Positions 11,185 to 22,567 are shown, counted from the stretch's first letter. The stretch is DNA of 64,000 nucleotides from Cladophialophora immunda (GCF_000835495.1 NW_015622541.1:5828001-5892000), one strand, 5' to 3'. Notes: generated by a model from the sequence alone, not told the origin. Numbers and translations: made by a program.

Positions 11185-12932
11185 GGGACAAGAAGAAGAT
11201 CCTTGAAGAGGGAGAGCTCGTGGAAACGAACCCTTGTCCGGATGGTGCGGAAAGCCGAGATTTTGGCGAGAATGCCCATCTGAGCCTCGGTCGCGTAGCA
11301 ATGTGTGTGGGCAGCGCTCGAAGAAAAATGAGAGCCCCCCTCTGATGTGCTCCATCCTCTGAGCTGGGAGAGTGTCCTTGACTCGGTAGACGCACATGGG
11401 GACACTCGTGGAAGTGGCACCCAGTGATCTTCAATGATCGCCTAGCCCGAAAGGGCCGAGCCAGAAGGTGACAACTCACGGCAAAGGGACCATCAAAATG
11501 AGATGGACATGATCTTGACAATGGGTAAATCCCGAAACCGAGTGCCTTGCTGTCGTCAAAAAACTGGCGAGATGACCCGGATTGACTCGCTCCATTGACA
11601 TACTGGCCAGCTAGTCCTTGTGTAGCACCAAGCCATGCGGCACGTATCCACTTACCGATGTACCGGCCCTTTCCCTCGAACGATCAAGGCTCGTCTAGCC
11701 CCAGCACCATGGCTTTACACTTCACCGGGATCAGGCTCTGAGGGGTAAGACAGGAGCAACTCTTGTACTTGGTATGCAAAAGCTGGCAGTTATTTGATCC
11801 TTCCCGCAGGCACCGGCATGCGGCGTCCGGGTGCTTCCTACCAGAGACACCATGTCCAAAGAGGAATACATGAATAAGAGGGGACCATTTGCCGTTCAGA
11901 GACCAGCAGCGTTTCGTGCCCACTCGACATATGTACTCCGTATTTAGTAAAACGGCGAATACTGAACTCTATGCTCCGCCGAGTCTCTGGAGTGGAGGAA
12001 CACTCTGGGTACGACAGGAGCTTCGCTCGGTCGCTCTCTATCCAAAGCAACTGTCGAAGGAGCGGGTGGCATCAAACCACTCGAGACTGTTGCTCGCGTC
12101 GAGGTTGCTCAAGGCCAGAGGGACCACTCGGCGGGGAGAACTGCCTCCTCGGTACCTGGATTGTGCTTGTCTCAATACATTCGAACTTTGGAGCGCCGGT
12201 AGCACTTGAGAAAGAGAGAGATCTTCGTCTGCCTGATACAGAGCGGTTTAGCTCTTCTGCAGGCTGCTTGCATCTTGGGCTCGTGTGGAAACCAGGAATG
12301 ACCCTGGTGAGGATGCCTAAAGGAGTTCAATTTCCCTAGTCTTTGCCCATTCTCTCAGGCTCAGGAAGGTAGCGAACACCGTTTCAAGCCCCCATAAGCC
12401 CCAGTTGAAACATGGGGGATTTTCGTACCGACAGTAACCCCTAGCGGCCGTGATGGACAGGCCTTTGTTACCAGCCACCAAAGCTTGATCGGCGATGACC
12501 AACTCCGTGCCTCCTGCAACACCTGCTCTGTTGGTTGGCGACCCGTACTTGCAAAACCACAGTCAATGGTACTCGTACACGGCAGAGATCGAGAGCAGCA
12601 CGGGCGTTTGGAAGTGGAGGAACTTTACCATCATAAAATACGTACATATTGACACGGAAAGGGTATATATGCAAAGGTATCGTACAATATATACAAGCCG
12701 GGGCAGCACTACTGCCGCCCTCGTCACCAAGTCCTGTGGACGTGGTCTGGAGTCGGTTGCTCCGAAGAGCCTCCAGGTGTAATCGTGGCCGTTCAACTCG
12801 TGTTCGCGTTCCCCTGGTTTAATTCCGTCGCTGGATAGATGATCCTGTTTCGAAGCTCTTGAAGCTCGTCCGACACATGCAACGCTCGGCTGGATGCGTG
12901 ATGTGGCTCGTGCTGTGAGACCGTTCCTCCAG

Positions 12933-14242
12933 CTAGTATCTTGAGACCTGGACAGTTGTGGTTTTCGTGATCGCCCCTTGGACTGGCTTCGTCCATTGAT
13001 CGTCGGTGCTGACAGCATGAAAATCTTGTTCCAACATGATCTTGTCGCTATTGTCATCGCCTGCGGTTACCGTGCTGGTTACCATCGGCACCTTTTTGCT
13101 CGCGCCTCTGTGTAATTCTCCCAATTCTGTCGACTGCCGCGAATCGAACTGGTAGTAATGGCTGGCGGGCTTGCGGGAAGAACGTTTGTCGGTTTTGCTT
13201 TTGCCGTAGGCAAGCCCGTCGGCATCGTAGCCATAATTTGCCCGATTTTTGCCCTGGCTCGACGTGAATTTTTGGGTGACACCACCAAGGACCTTGGCGA
13301 ATAGAGGACGCAGCGAAGGTAGAGAAGCAGCTAAGATGCCGATATTGAATTCGATGTTGTTCCACATGAAGAAGGAATCGTGAAAGGTCCAGTCAGGGTC
13401 GGCGAGAGCATGAGCCTGCTTGACCGTTTTGATGATACTCGAGACGCAAGCGAAAAGGCCCAAGCTTAGGACGAAACACAAAGTCAGCTTCGTGCGCAGA
13501 TTTGCTTGCAGTTTCCACACCACTGGTATTGGGAGCAGTGCAAAAAGAACGTCCGTTGCGATGTTGACGCTGCTGTTGAAGATACCAATGTTTGTAAAGG
13601 TGTTATTGCTGAAACATTTGGCTTGCCCGTTCACTCGTAGAGCAAAGTTCCAATTTGCATCGACGCGCGTGCCGCAGTTGAAGATGAGAGTACCAGCGCA
13701 AGAAATCGTAAAGGCAACGAGAAAGACAATGCATCCCAGAAGAAAACGCTGGTAGTTTTTGTTTGGTACGAATCTGCGCAGGAAGAATGCGATGGAGATC
13801 TTGACAAGGCTAATGCCGACCATGATGATGATGGAATGGAAGAAGCGCCAGTGCGAGAAGAGAGTTGCATCAGGCAGGCTGACAAGCGACGGGTGCCTCC
13901 CTAATTCTCCAGCATTGCTTTCGCCCACGAAACAGACAATGACGCCAATCTCACAAATCTATTAGAACAGCAAGAGTTAGGTAAAACACCCGGTGTGAAA
14001 GGAACGCCCTTTGGATCACTAACCGCTGCAGCAGCCATAATATAGTCGTCGACGCCGAGGCTTTTGAGCATGAATATTCTCACATAGAGTCGAAGGAGAA
14101 CGCTGAGGATGGCCACCCCTCCGAAGGTGCCGTGTATTGCGAGGAGCACACCTGCGTTGGATTCATCCTTGTATTGAGGGGGAGCAGCAGCATCCTGCCG
14201 CTCAAAAAGCTGAGAAAGACCCGAAATGACCATGGCGTTCAT
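12933..14242 (-). CDS. Fungal rhodopsin-like seven-helix integral membrane protein
   Basis: Two exons, 14242-14024 and 13958-12933, give 414 residues. The 65-bp intron has a GTTAGT donor and an acceptor at 13959, and phase is kept. The N-terminal third shows the family pattern: a helix, then LRLYVRIFMLKSLGVDDYIM, the Arg-x-Tyr...Gly-x-Asp-Asp-Tyr signature of the fungal rhodopsin-like domain (PF20684). Further helices include IIIMVGISLVKISIAFFL, FLLGCIVFLVAFTISCAG and DVLFALLPIPVVWKL. A cysteine in the segment LIFNCGT before the fourth helix is typical. The last ~110 residues are polar, Ser/Lys-rich and probably cytosolic. The family includes PTH11-like receptors and SAT5-type cluster proteins; ligand and role are unknown. 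It lies 2.1 kb from the tyrosinase, divergently arranged. Confidence 0.85.
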
Positions 14243-16361
14243 GAGAGTGTGTCAACTATCACAATCCAGGCAAAGCAGTAGTAGCTGAGCTGTAACATTT
14301 GCACAATGCGAGATTGACGAGTCCAAGGTGCCGGGTCGAGATGGGTTTAAAGCTCTTTGCAGTTTCAAGTTGGAAATGCAACCTCGTTATGAGCTCGCTT
14401 GTCTCTGGATGAAAATCGGGAGCTTCTCCTCTGAAGCTCCTTCCCTTTCTGCGGTTTCAAGACAAGGAGAACTCTTGGGCGGGGGCGGGCAATTTTGGCC
14501 GACATTTGATGCCTTAGCGTTCAGCGTCTTTGTAGCTATACCATTTCCAAGATTCTACAGAGTCACCCTTGGGCTAGTGTCTCGTCGCATTTCGTTACTC
14601 ACGGTATGGTTATTGTGCCTTGTCTGGGACTTGGTCGAGCACCAACGTAGAACTACTTACCGAGAACGTGGATATTGGACACCGGTGCATTCTTCGCGCT
14701 GGACAGATACCCCTAGCGTCTTGTCCTGTACTCAGGCCAGAAGATGAATCGTGGACCTGAAAGCTCCTCCTACCGTCAAAACTTGTGGTCGATCTGTGAC
14801 TTTGGCGTAGTGGAACCAGACCGACGCCTCATCCAGGAAAGATCGCCGTGTGACTGCAGGGATTCTTGCCTTCTGTGGTATAATGGTGGCGCCGGGGAGG
14901 GCGGAGGCATCTGGTCGAGGGGTTGCCCTTTGCATTAACGTTGTGCAATAACACTGGGCTCTTTAGCCCATGTGGTACAAAGGATCAGTGGCTGGGTGGT
15001 TTGTGCATGGATCATGGCTCAAGGTCTTCTCACGCTCAGACACAAGGTTGCACTGTAGCGCAATAACAGATCCCAGGCCAGGGGAGAGAAAATGCAACCG
15101 AGCTAGGGATTTACCGGCCCTGTCGGCGCACGAAAATGCGAAGAATACCTTTCGTGGCCAATGTTCGGCCACGCCTTACTTTTCGTACGGATTTCTAGTT
15201 CACAGACCCGAAAAGGAGGCGGAGACGAACAACACGTCAGGATTAGAAGTATGTAGTGTAGGTATAGTAGCTTGAAAACGAACGTCTTCCCGACTCGCGG
15301 CATACAATAGAAACGTGAAGGGGCCCTGGATCAGGGTGATCGGGATGGAGAGAAAATTTCGTAGGAATGGCACTTGGGCAGGGGTCGGAATTAGCCTTTT
15401 ACGCCAATGTGAGCTATTCCTCTTATGATATAGTCCCTGCCATTTTACCCCAGGAGGTCTCTTTAGCGCCGCTCCACTTGTCACGCTCCCACTGACCAGC
15501 CTGGCCATTCTGCCCTCCAACCCATATCCCCTCTTCCTGCGGCCTTTAAAGCATTGCGGATCTACCATTTCACTCCAGAAACAGCCTCTTAGGTCTGTGT
15601 ACCGAGTAATCTGCTCTCCTCTGGACTTCTAGCTGAACATCCAAACTTCTTCGCTGTCAATTGAGGGCGCTGAAAATTGCAACAACTCTGAACCTCTCTT
15701 CGGATGGACGGTGTGCCGAGTGACCGCCCCAGCATGAGCCTTTTTCACCTGCAATCTTCCAGGCTCTCGCCAATGCATTCCATTGCATTGTGGTACAATT
15801 GCCGAAATCAATTCATGGCCACTGGGTCCATAAAAGACAATGATCGGCGCAAAGCTCCATCAAGTTACAGGGTTCCGTTCTCACACACCACTCACACAAC
15901 CTATCCACTTGGGTCCTGAGGCCCAGACCTTTTCCTCCCTTGTGCCTTTCATACACTGATTCGGTCGTTTATCTAACTGGAAACCCGAGAGCCTTTCGCT
16001 AGACTTTCGCTCCGCCTACTGACGAACATTCGATAGTTCTTAAATACCCGAGATGTTTTTACGCGCGGCCTCAGATAGACAATTGAATGCAGACCTACAA
16101 CGACCCCCATTCGTTTCCCCTATCTGACATCTCGCGTGGCCAGCTAACAACCTCGTGGCAGTTTTAGGGGCCCAAAGGGGACTGTTTATAAACTGAGCGG
16201 AGGTGCCAGGATCCAGGTTTTTCTCTTCTCCAGGGAATTCTGCCTCCGCGACCAGCGTACCACTTGGTTCGATTCCTGACTTCAGGTATCGACCGTCCAC
16301 TCCCTTGACTTTATTTGAACAAATTTTGATATTCTCCGTTAATCCCCGAGACCTTTTCACC
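14243..16361. other. Divergent intergenic region between rhodopsin-like and tyrosinase genes
   Basis: About 2.1 kb with no supported gene. The sequence from about 15400 to 16361 is C/T-rich and runs into the tyrosinase start, so it likely holds its promoter and leader. Confidence 0.45.
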
Positions 16362-17579
16362 ATGCATCTTCACTTTCTTCTTCCGGCCTTGTTAGCCGTT
16401 GGCGCTACACGTGCGGCACCGGCGCCTGTCGAAAACACCTTCTCGGAGCGCGATGCCGCCGTATCTGCTGCTTCGATCTACATACCGGCCTCGACCCTTA
16501 AAACGGATATTCTAGCCGCCAAAGGCCTTGTCAATCTGGCAATCTATGAGCTGACGAACCCGTCGAGCGGAAGCTGCAATCTGCTCAATGCAGCTGTGCG
16601 GAGAGAATGGTCTACGCTCTCGAAGGACGAGAGGCTTGCTTACATTGAGGCCGAGTTGTGCCTCATGTCGAAGCCGACTCAGGACCCCAATTTCGCAGCC
16701 GGCGCAAGATCCCGGTACGACGACTTTGTTGCAGTCCATATCAACCAAACACTTTCCATCCACGGAACCGCAAACTTCCTGGCATGGCACCGTACCTTCA
16801 CCTGGAACTTCGAGCAGGCACTACGAAATGAGTGCGGCTATACAGGGTACCAGCCGTACTGGAACTGGGGAAAGTACGCCTTTGACCCCCTCAATTCCCC
16901 CCTGTTCGACGGCAGCGACTACAGCATGTCTGGCAATGGTGCCTACGAGGCACACGGCTGCACTGAAGCCCTGCCTACGGATCTGAATTGCATTCCTCCC
17001 GGCTCTGGAGGTGGCTGTGTGACCACCGGGCCCTTCAAGGATTACGTCGTCAACTTGGGTCCTGTTGCCCCGACGTTGGATATCCCGGGAATCATTAACT
17101 ACTCCAACCCGAACCCTCTCGCCTATAATCCCCGCTGTCTCCGTCGCGACATCTCATCCTGGGTCTCTTCCAACTGGACCAAGGACTCGGACTCTTACGA
17201 CCTGATCTCCAACTACAACGACATCCTGTCGTTCCAGAACCGCATGCAGGGTGATTTCAGCGTCGGGTTCTACGGTGTCCACACCGCCGGCCACTTCACG
17301 ACTGGCGGCGACCCGGGCGGTGATCTCTTCTCCTCTCCCGCGGAGCCGACATTCTTCCTGCACCACGCCCAAATTGACCGGACTTGGTGGATCTGGCAGA
17401 ACCAGGACCCCAAGAACAGGAGGAACGCCTTTGCAGGTGGTACTTCCACCCTGGATCCCGTCAACAGCCCGCCCGGACAGCTTACCGACCCGATCAACAT
17501 GGGCAGTCTGGGACAGACGATCCAGAACCAGGACGCCTTGTGGTCGACTGCAGGTCCTTTCTGCTACATTTACGTCTGA
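16362..17579 (+). CDS. Secreted tyrosinase (type-3 copper oxidase, short form)
   Basis: Intronless, 405 residues from ATG 16362. The frame is open further upstream, but this start gives a clear signal peptide (MHLHFLLPALLAVGATRA). Copper A ligands appear as H126, H134 and H143 in HINQTLSIHG...AWHR. Copper B ligands appear as H307 and H311 in GVHTAGH and H334/H335 in FFLHHAQIDRTWW. The segment ECGYTGYQPYWNW between them is typical of the short fungal tyrosinases that include UstQ of the ustiloxin cluster. Such enzymes oxidise phenols to quinones. No C-terminal lid domain like that of mushroom tyrosinase is present. The RiPP precursor lies 26 kb downstream with unrelated genes between, and its repeats lack tyrosine, so a pathway link is possible but unproven. 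Confidence 0.9.
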   Translation: MHLHFLLPALLAVGATRAAPAPVENTFSERDAAVSAASIYIPASTLKTDILAAKGLVNLAIYELTNPSSGSCNLLNAAVRREWSTLSKDERLAYIEAELCLMSKPTQDPNFAAGARSRYDDFVAVHINQTLSIHGTANFLAWHRTFTWNFEQALRNECGYTGYQPYWNWGKYAFDPLNSPLFDGSDYSMSGNGAYEAHGCTEALPTDLNCIPPGSGGGCVTTGPFKDYVVNLGPVAPTLDIPGIINYSNPNPLAYNPRCLRRDISSWVSSNWTKDSDSYDLISNYNDILSFQNRMQGDFSVGFYGVHTAGHFTTGGDPGGDLFSSPAEPTFFLHHAQIDRTWWIWQNQDPKNRRNAFAGGTSTLDPVNSPPGQLTDPINMGSLGQTIQNQDALWSTAGPFCYIYV

Positions 17580-18714
17580 AGGAGGAGGTGGTGGAGGAGG
17601 TGGAGAAGGACAGGGTGTGCTTGTTTGTACGTCACGACCATTCTCAAACCTGGGTACGCAATAGAATTTCACAGGATTTCACAGCAAGCATTACACGGTC
17701 AAACTTATCGGGCATAGTACTTAATGTTTATTCTTTAGTCCAGTTTCCAGTCTGGACGAGTCTCAGAGGCATTCTTTCTTTGCGCCCTTTTGCACCCCCC
17801 GAGCCTTGTTCCATGTGATTGGCCATGACTTATTTGCTCCGTGGTGAACTGCAATCCCTGCCGAGGCTGAAGCTTTGGGCCTGCGGTGTCAAGTCGAGGC
17901 TGGCTGCTAGGACAGCCATCAGAGATCCAACCAATTTTGTCACAGGCGGAGTGTAGTGAGGCGCATGAGGTGAAATGATACTTGGCTGACTCCCTTGTTT
18001 GAGGTTCACTGTCTGCGTCGTCGCGAACGGAGCAAAGGAAAAAGAAGGGGCGAACTCGCCTATCTATTTGTGTGGCCGACGATTGGTCGCGCCAAGGTCT
18101 CTCAGCCGAGCCGCTGAAACCGCAAGGCTGACATCAAAATCAAAAGGGCCCCCTTGATCATTGTCCCCCACAACAAAATTTGTGGGCATACAAAGGCACC
18201 ACAAGGCAGTCTTCACTCCACAGCGCGTTTCCCACCGCCTGAGCCACTTTCAACGACCCGAATGACGACACAGCGCTGAAACTCGACATTTCTCCCCGCC
18301 AGACCTGTGCTGGAACACAAAGATCGGAGAATCCTATTTCGGACACGTCAACACAGCCACCCCCCTGCCCGGTCAGTCTGCTCAGACTTCAATATCACTT
18401 GTTATTAACAGTCAGGAAGTTCTAGAGTTTCTTTTCTCTAGTTCCTTTATTCCTGGCCGGCCACTTTTCCGAAGATTCTTTCGTCCCCTGACCGGTTACG
18501 CTGTGTACTGATCACCGACCGCAGGAATCTCCGCAGGTGTGTATGCACGTCCCCCAAACCCTTCTCATCCCGCCCAGGTCGAAGCTAGCATGTGATGAAT
18601 CGCCGACCGGTAACTTGCGTGTTTTTTATCCAGGCTAACATAATCAGGCAGGCAGGCAGGCGGCTTGGCAGACAGGAAAGGACACAACTTTCGGACACGC
18701 AGCAAAGGAACAGG
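17580..18714. other. Intergenic, nothing recognised
   Basis: About 1.1 kb after the tyrosinase stop. It starts with a short GGAGGT-rich run in the tyrosinase 3' end. No gene or repeat family was recognised. Confidence 0.45.
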
Positions 18715-18951
18715 ATGTTCGACCTGGTGAATTGGATGATGCTGATGTGCTGCTGGTGCTGCGACCGCAAGGACAAGGACGAAGAGGAATACGACATTTC
18801 GGATCACAAACACCAACGTGAGCGGGGGAGTCGAGGCGGTCCTCGAGAGCAGGCCGACGCCGACGCCGGCCCCCAGGGTCAGGGACAAGCGCAGCCGAAG
18901 AAGAAGACGCCGCAACTCGCGCATGCGCCACAGCTGGAGACCGAGACATGA
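18715..18951 (+). CDS. Possible small Cys-cluster protein
   Basis: A 78-residue frame opening with a hydrophobic start and a dense cysteine cluster (LVNWMMLMCCWCCDRKDKDE), followed by a charged, Gln/Gly/Pro-rich tail. The first ~33 codons strongly prefer C or G in third position, as expected for real coding sequence. A possible GTGAGC splice donor lies at about codon 35, so the true C-terminus may differ. The MCCWCC motif could be palmitoylated and place the protein at a membrane. I do not recognise the family and homologues are needed to accept it as a gene. Confidence 0.3.
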   Translation: MFDLVNWMMLMCCWCCDRKDKDEEEYDISDHKHQRERGSRGGPREQADADAGPQGQGQAQPKKKTPQLAHAPQLETET

Positions 18952-19188
18952 TCGGAAGAGAACGCAGTGCGTCTAAAATCTTGATGCCGTGGGTTCTGCA
19001 ATAGAGTCCCGAGACGATCGATTCGACTTTGAGAAATGCAAGCAACGGCCCCCAAAGGCCTTCCGTCCACATACCTGTCCGCTTCCACACCACCACATCT
19101 CGTCGCAAAATCCCCCTTTCGAAAATTAGAAGAACAAGAATCGCAACCTCCCTCATTTACTCACCCATCCACCTACCCACCCACTCAC

Positions 19189-19632
19189 TCATTCCTCCTG
19201 GAAACTGCCCCCCGGCGGCTCCTCCTCATACTGCACCGCCCCCTCCGGCACCTCCACGACAGCCGACCGGGTCCAGATATGCACGGCGCCTCTCATCATC
19301 TCCTTGCTCAGGCCGTCCAGACACCCGGCCTTGACGCTCAACATGGGCGCGGTCTTGCCCTCGCGCGACACGTGCACGTGGACCAGGCGGCTCCCGCACC
19401 CGGTGCAGAAGTAACCCTCCGTGGAGCCCTGCGCGTTCGGGCGCGTGTGCACGGCGATGGCGCCCGGGTGGGGCGCGAACCGCCGGATGTCGAAGAAGGG
19501 GAAGATGGCCGTCATGCCGTAGGTCGACGACGACTGGTGCCGGCACTCCGTGCAGTGGCAGATGTACAGCTCCAGCGGGCGCGGGAGCGGCGTCGTGAAG
19601 CGGATTTGGCCACACTGGCACCGTCCCTCCAT
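19189..19632 (-). CDS. GFA/CENP-V family zinc protein
   Basis: Intronless, 147 residues from the ATG at 19632; the open frame extends upstream but the domain begins at this Met. Zinc ligands follow the family order: CQCG near residue 5, CHCTEC near residue 35, and CTGCGS near residue 95. Between them lie the usual strands (IRFTTPLPRPLELYICHC, STYGMTAIFPF). The family (glutathione-dependent formaldehyde-activating enzyme / centromere protein V, PF04828) binds structural and catalytic zinc. Most fungal members have no assigned substrate, and the name does not establish formaldehyde metabolism here. Neighbours give no functional hint. Confidence 0.85.
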   Translation of the reverse strand: MEGRCQCGQIRFTTPLPRPLELYICHCTECRHQSSSTYGMTAIFPFFDIRRFAPHPGAIAVHTRPNAQGSTEGYFCTGCGSRLVHVHVSREGKTAPMLSVKAGCLDGLSKEMMRGAVHIWTRSAVVEVPEGAVQYEEEPPGGSFQEE

Positions 19633-20694
19633 GTTGGTACAGGGGGCGCGCTGTGCGTGTGTGTGTGTTTTGCTGGCGAAGCACAAATCTCCCAGGCTTT
19701 GTAAACTGTTTGTTCCCGTAGAGGGGAGGGGGGCTTGAATGATCGAAAGAAGTTGACGTGGATTAAAGGCCAGACAGCTCTGATTTCTTGGTCTGGATTG
19801 GTGTTTACGACATCTGTGCCGCCGAGCCTTTTCGCGGGGAAGGCTAAGCAACGGCATTTGCGCCCTTCGACCCCTCATGTGAACTCGTCGTAGATCCTAG
19901 CGCTTCCCCCAGCAGGAGCCAAACACTGGGATGTATTCCGAAACTCGACGAGGCCTTCTCCAGCCACGGCGACCAATCCGTCGATAGCGAGCCCATCCGC
20001 CGACTAAGATCCTAGGTTGACATTCTGGGTAGTCACGTAACGAGGCCAACGGCGGTGATGCGTTCAGCGACGGGCTCAGCGATGCTAATGCCGCGAAAAT
20101 GGGGATACAAAGAAAATTCATCATTCATGCCAGAGCCCGCAGAGATAGGCCTGGGTAAAGTCGTGTCTGGAGCTCTCTGCTAAGTTGCGACTAAAAGTAT
20201 ACCGTGGCGGCATACCATAATCGCCCTTTATTCGATAGCCGCTCAGTGTTCCCGTGTCACATTGTAAGCGCCTTGCTTACACCTGTGTGACTGAACTTGT
20301 GGCCTCAACGCCCCGAACGCGAATCAACCAGCAGAGGCTTTCCCCTTCTCCCTTTCGGGCAGGAATGACCTTCGATACATGTCTTGGGTCCGCAGAACGA
20401 GTCTTGCATTTAACATCAGAAGAAGAACAGAAGAAACCCCATTTCGCCGTCGGTTAGGGTCGAGTGTGATTGTAAGCCGCATGCCCCGTTTCCGTACCCG
20501 GGCAGCAGATCTTGGAGATCGCATAGACGCGGATGTCGCTGTCGAGGCCCGCTCAAGAGACCTTGGTTCAAACTACCATGGCTCAGGAGTCAGGACCGCC
20601 GATTGGGCAACCTTCGAGGCTCCGAGAACCGTCGCCCCTGCCTTCGTACACTGGCGGGCAGAACATAGGCGTATTCCGTTGAGATTCATTGGTA
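19633..20694. other. Intergenic, nothing recognised
   Basis: About 1.06 kb between the starts of the GFA gene and the 3' end of the next minus-strand gene. Only short unsupported frames are seen. Confidence 0.45.
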
Positions 20695-22190
20695 TTACCC
20701 TGGTGATGGCCTACCTTTCGACGAGGGTGTCTTCTGGTTCGTTGGCGGCGAGGGTTGCCCAGGAGGCTTAGATGCAAACTCCCAAGTAGCATACCCCGGC
20801 CGCGGGTTGCCGGTTCGCTCTACCCAGCTTTCCTGTCGGGCGATCTCTTTAGCCGACAGCTAGTGAGCTAAGAAACGGATACTTACGACAGCCCGCTTGA
20901 TGATATTCTTACTTCTGCGAGTCCAGCCATCACCTGCCCAGAAGTTGGACGGCAGCCCGAATATTGATTCCACTCTTCTCCTGACATCACCAAAGTCAAG
21001 AGATTTGGGTGTCTTTTGAAGCATGTCGTTCACGCATTTGATTAGTGCGGTCACTATATCATCTGCGCTATAATCCGCCCTTCTTCTCGGAAGCGCTGTT
21101 GGGCTAGAGGGCGACTTGAGTGAGGCTGATGAATTCCATGAGTGTGTATCTGCCTCGTCAACGCCACGCTCAGCACGGTAGAGGTTCTCGAGCAGTGTCG
21201 TGGCAATTGCATTACTACCTACGTTGTTACCGTAGACATCCGCAATCATCTTCGGTCGTGACGCCATAGACCGGTCACCAGATGAAGTCCTCTGCCACGA
21301 CCTTTGTGTTTGTGGTTGTTGGACCCATACTTGGGTGTCGCGTCGAATGCCATCCGGAGTGCGTTCTTTGGAAGGAGTAGCGTTCCTGAACACGGCGGCA
21401 AATTCGGTCCATTGCAGTTTGTCCTGAATACTTGAAAACTCAGCAGAGAAAGGTCGGCCTTTGATCAGCCTGATGCGGGACGCAATGTCCATGTCGATCA
21501 AAAATGAGCTCAAGAAGGATGCATAGGTGTTGTCGCTCGACCCGCCGAAGAGCAATGTTTTGCAATGGACATTGTGGATGTAGAGATTGATATGCTCTGT
21601 TAAAGGAGTCAGCTCGGTTCTAAAAAATGGTGGCCTTCGGTATATTCTACCCTTCAATTTGGTATCCGCAGCTTCTTCATGATTTCCTGCATCCATAAAG
21701 TCACACAGCGGATGCGCCTTGTTGAATCCGAGGACAAATTGATTGAATGAAGTGGCGCTGGGCAGAATATTCATGTCCGAATAAAACTTGCTTAAGCCTT
21801 TCAGATTGGCGTAGACCCGAATGACGATCTTATAATCATGCTTGAAGTTGTTGTCGTGGCGCAGATACTCGAAGACAGCTTGTCTAAGAAGCTTTGCGGC
21901 TTCATCGCCACCGACGGCACCTTTCTTCACCAGCTCAGTCAAGAACTTGGTCACTCGTCAGCCTTGGGTCGGGGGGAGTAGCCAAGAAACGATTGCCAAC
22001 GCTGAGGAAATCATGTAGCACGTACATACATGTTGTCTCCGTCTATCAGGACCATGATAAATGCGTTTCTGTCCATTGCCTTTTGCATGTTGTCAATCTT
22101 TTGGATCAACCTTCCGATAAAGGTATTGCGAGCCTCATCTGCCTTCTTACATTCCAAGTGCTGCTGTACTAGTGAATTTAGTGAATCCAT
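20695..22190 (-). CDS. DUF7923-like protein with DEK-C-like tail
   Basis: Best model has three exons: 22190-22022, 21953-20887 and 20832-20695, 457 residues. Intron 2 is 54 bp with a GTAAGT donor, CTAAAG branch site and CGACAG acceptor. The intron 1 acceptor at 21954 is forced by an upstream in-frame stop; its donor is uncertain (GTGCTA at 22021 keeps phase, the stronger GTACGT at 22025 does not). The N-terminus is a short helix leading to FIMVLIDGDNMY, then GAVGGDEAAKLLRQAVFEYL, VIRVYANLKGLSKFY and VHCKTLLFGGSSDNTYASFL. This is the pattern of the domain found at the start of fungal CCCH zinc-finger proteins. No CCCH finger is visible here. A C-terminal segment, VRRRVESIFGLP...WTRRSKNIIKRAV, resembles a DEK C-terminal domain. 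The function is unknown; the acidic IDGD motif suggests a nuclease-like fold, by inference only. Confidence 0.65.
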
Positions 22191-22269
22191 GGTTGCTCGC
22201 CCTGACAGTGGCCTTGGTAGCTTGTTTCAGCCGTTCTGTGCATACCAGCTCAAACAAAAGGACTACAGC

Positions 22270-22567
22270 GAACACACAAAGAACACACAAAGAACACACA
22301 AAGAACACACAAAGAACACACAAAGAACACACAAAGAACACACAAAGAACACACAAAGAACACACAAAGAACNNNNNNNNNNNNNNNNNNNNNNNNNNNN
22401 NNNNNNNNNNNNNNNNNNNNNNNNNNNNNNNNNNNNNNNNNNNNNNNNNNNNNNNNNNNNNNNNNNNNNNNNAAAGAACACACAAAGAACACACAAAGAA
22501 CACACAAAGAACACACAAAGAACACACAAAGAACACACAAAGAACACACAAAGAACACACAAAGAAC
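22270..22567. repeat. 11-bp minisatellite (AAAGAACACAC)n interrupted by gap
   Basis: Essentially perfect tandem copies of AAAGAACACAC flank the N-gap on both sides, about nine units to the left and nearly as many to the right. Because 11 is not a multiple of 3, all reading frames stay open across it and produce spurious Thr/Gln/Glu- or Cys/Val-rich proteins. The array begins about 80 bp upstream of the start codon of the minus-strand gene at 22190. Confidence 0.97.
22373..22472. other. Assembly gap of 100 Ns
   Basis: Exactly 100 Ns inside the minisatellite. A round 100 is the usual placeholder for a gap of unknown size, so the true array may be much longer and the two flanks might not be adjacent. 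Confidence 0.97.

Larger units (their letters stand above)
9026..12932. other. 3.9-kb gene-poor region
   Basis: Open frames here are short, overlap on both strands and are rich in Arg, Ser and Cys, as expected of non-coding sequence. I see a GAC microsatellite and several copies of a GTAC-centred palindrome (separate entries). No transposase, reverse transcriptase or terminal repeats were found. The part from about 12500 to 12932 is probably 3' flank of the rhodopsin-like gene. Confidence 0.45.

Noticed and set aside
16203..16361. Upstream extension of the tyrosinase frame
   Set aside because: The extra 53 residues would bury the clear signal peptide; the ATG at 16362 is the better start.
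19633..19878. Upstream extension of the GFA-family frame
   Set aside because: The domain starts at the Met at 19632 and the extension is Arg-rich with no family counterpart.
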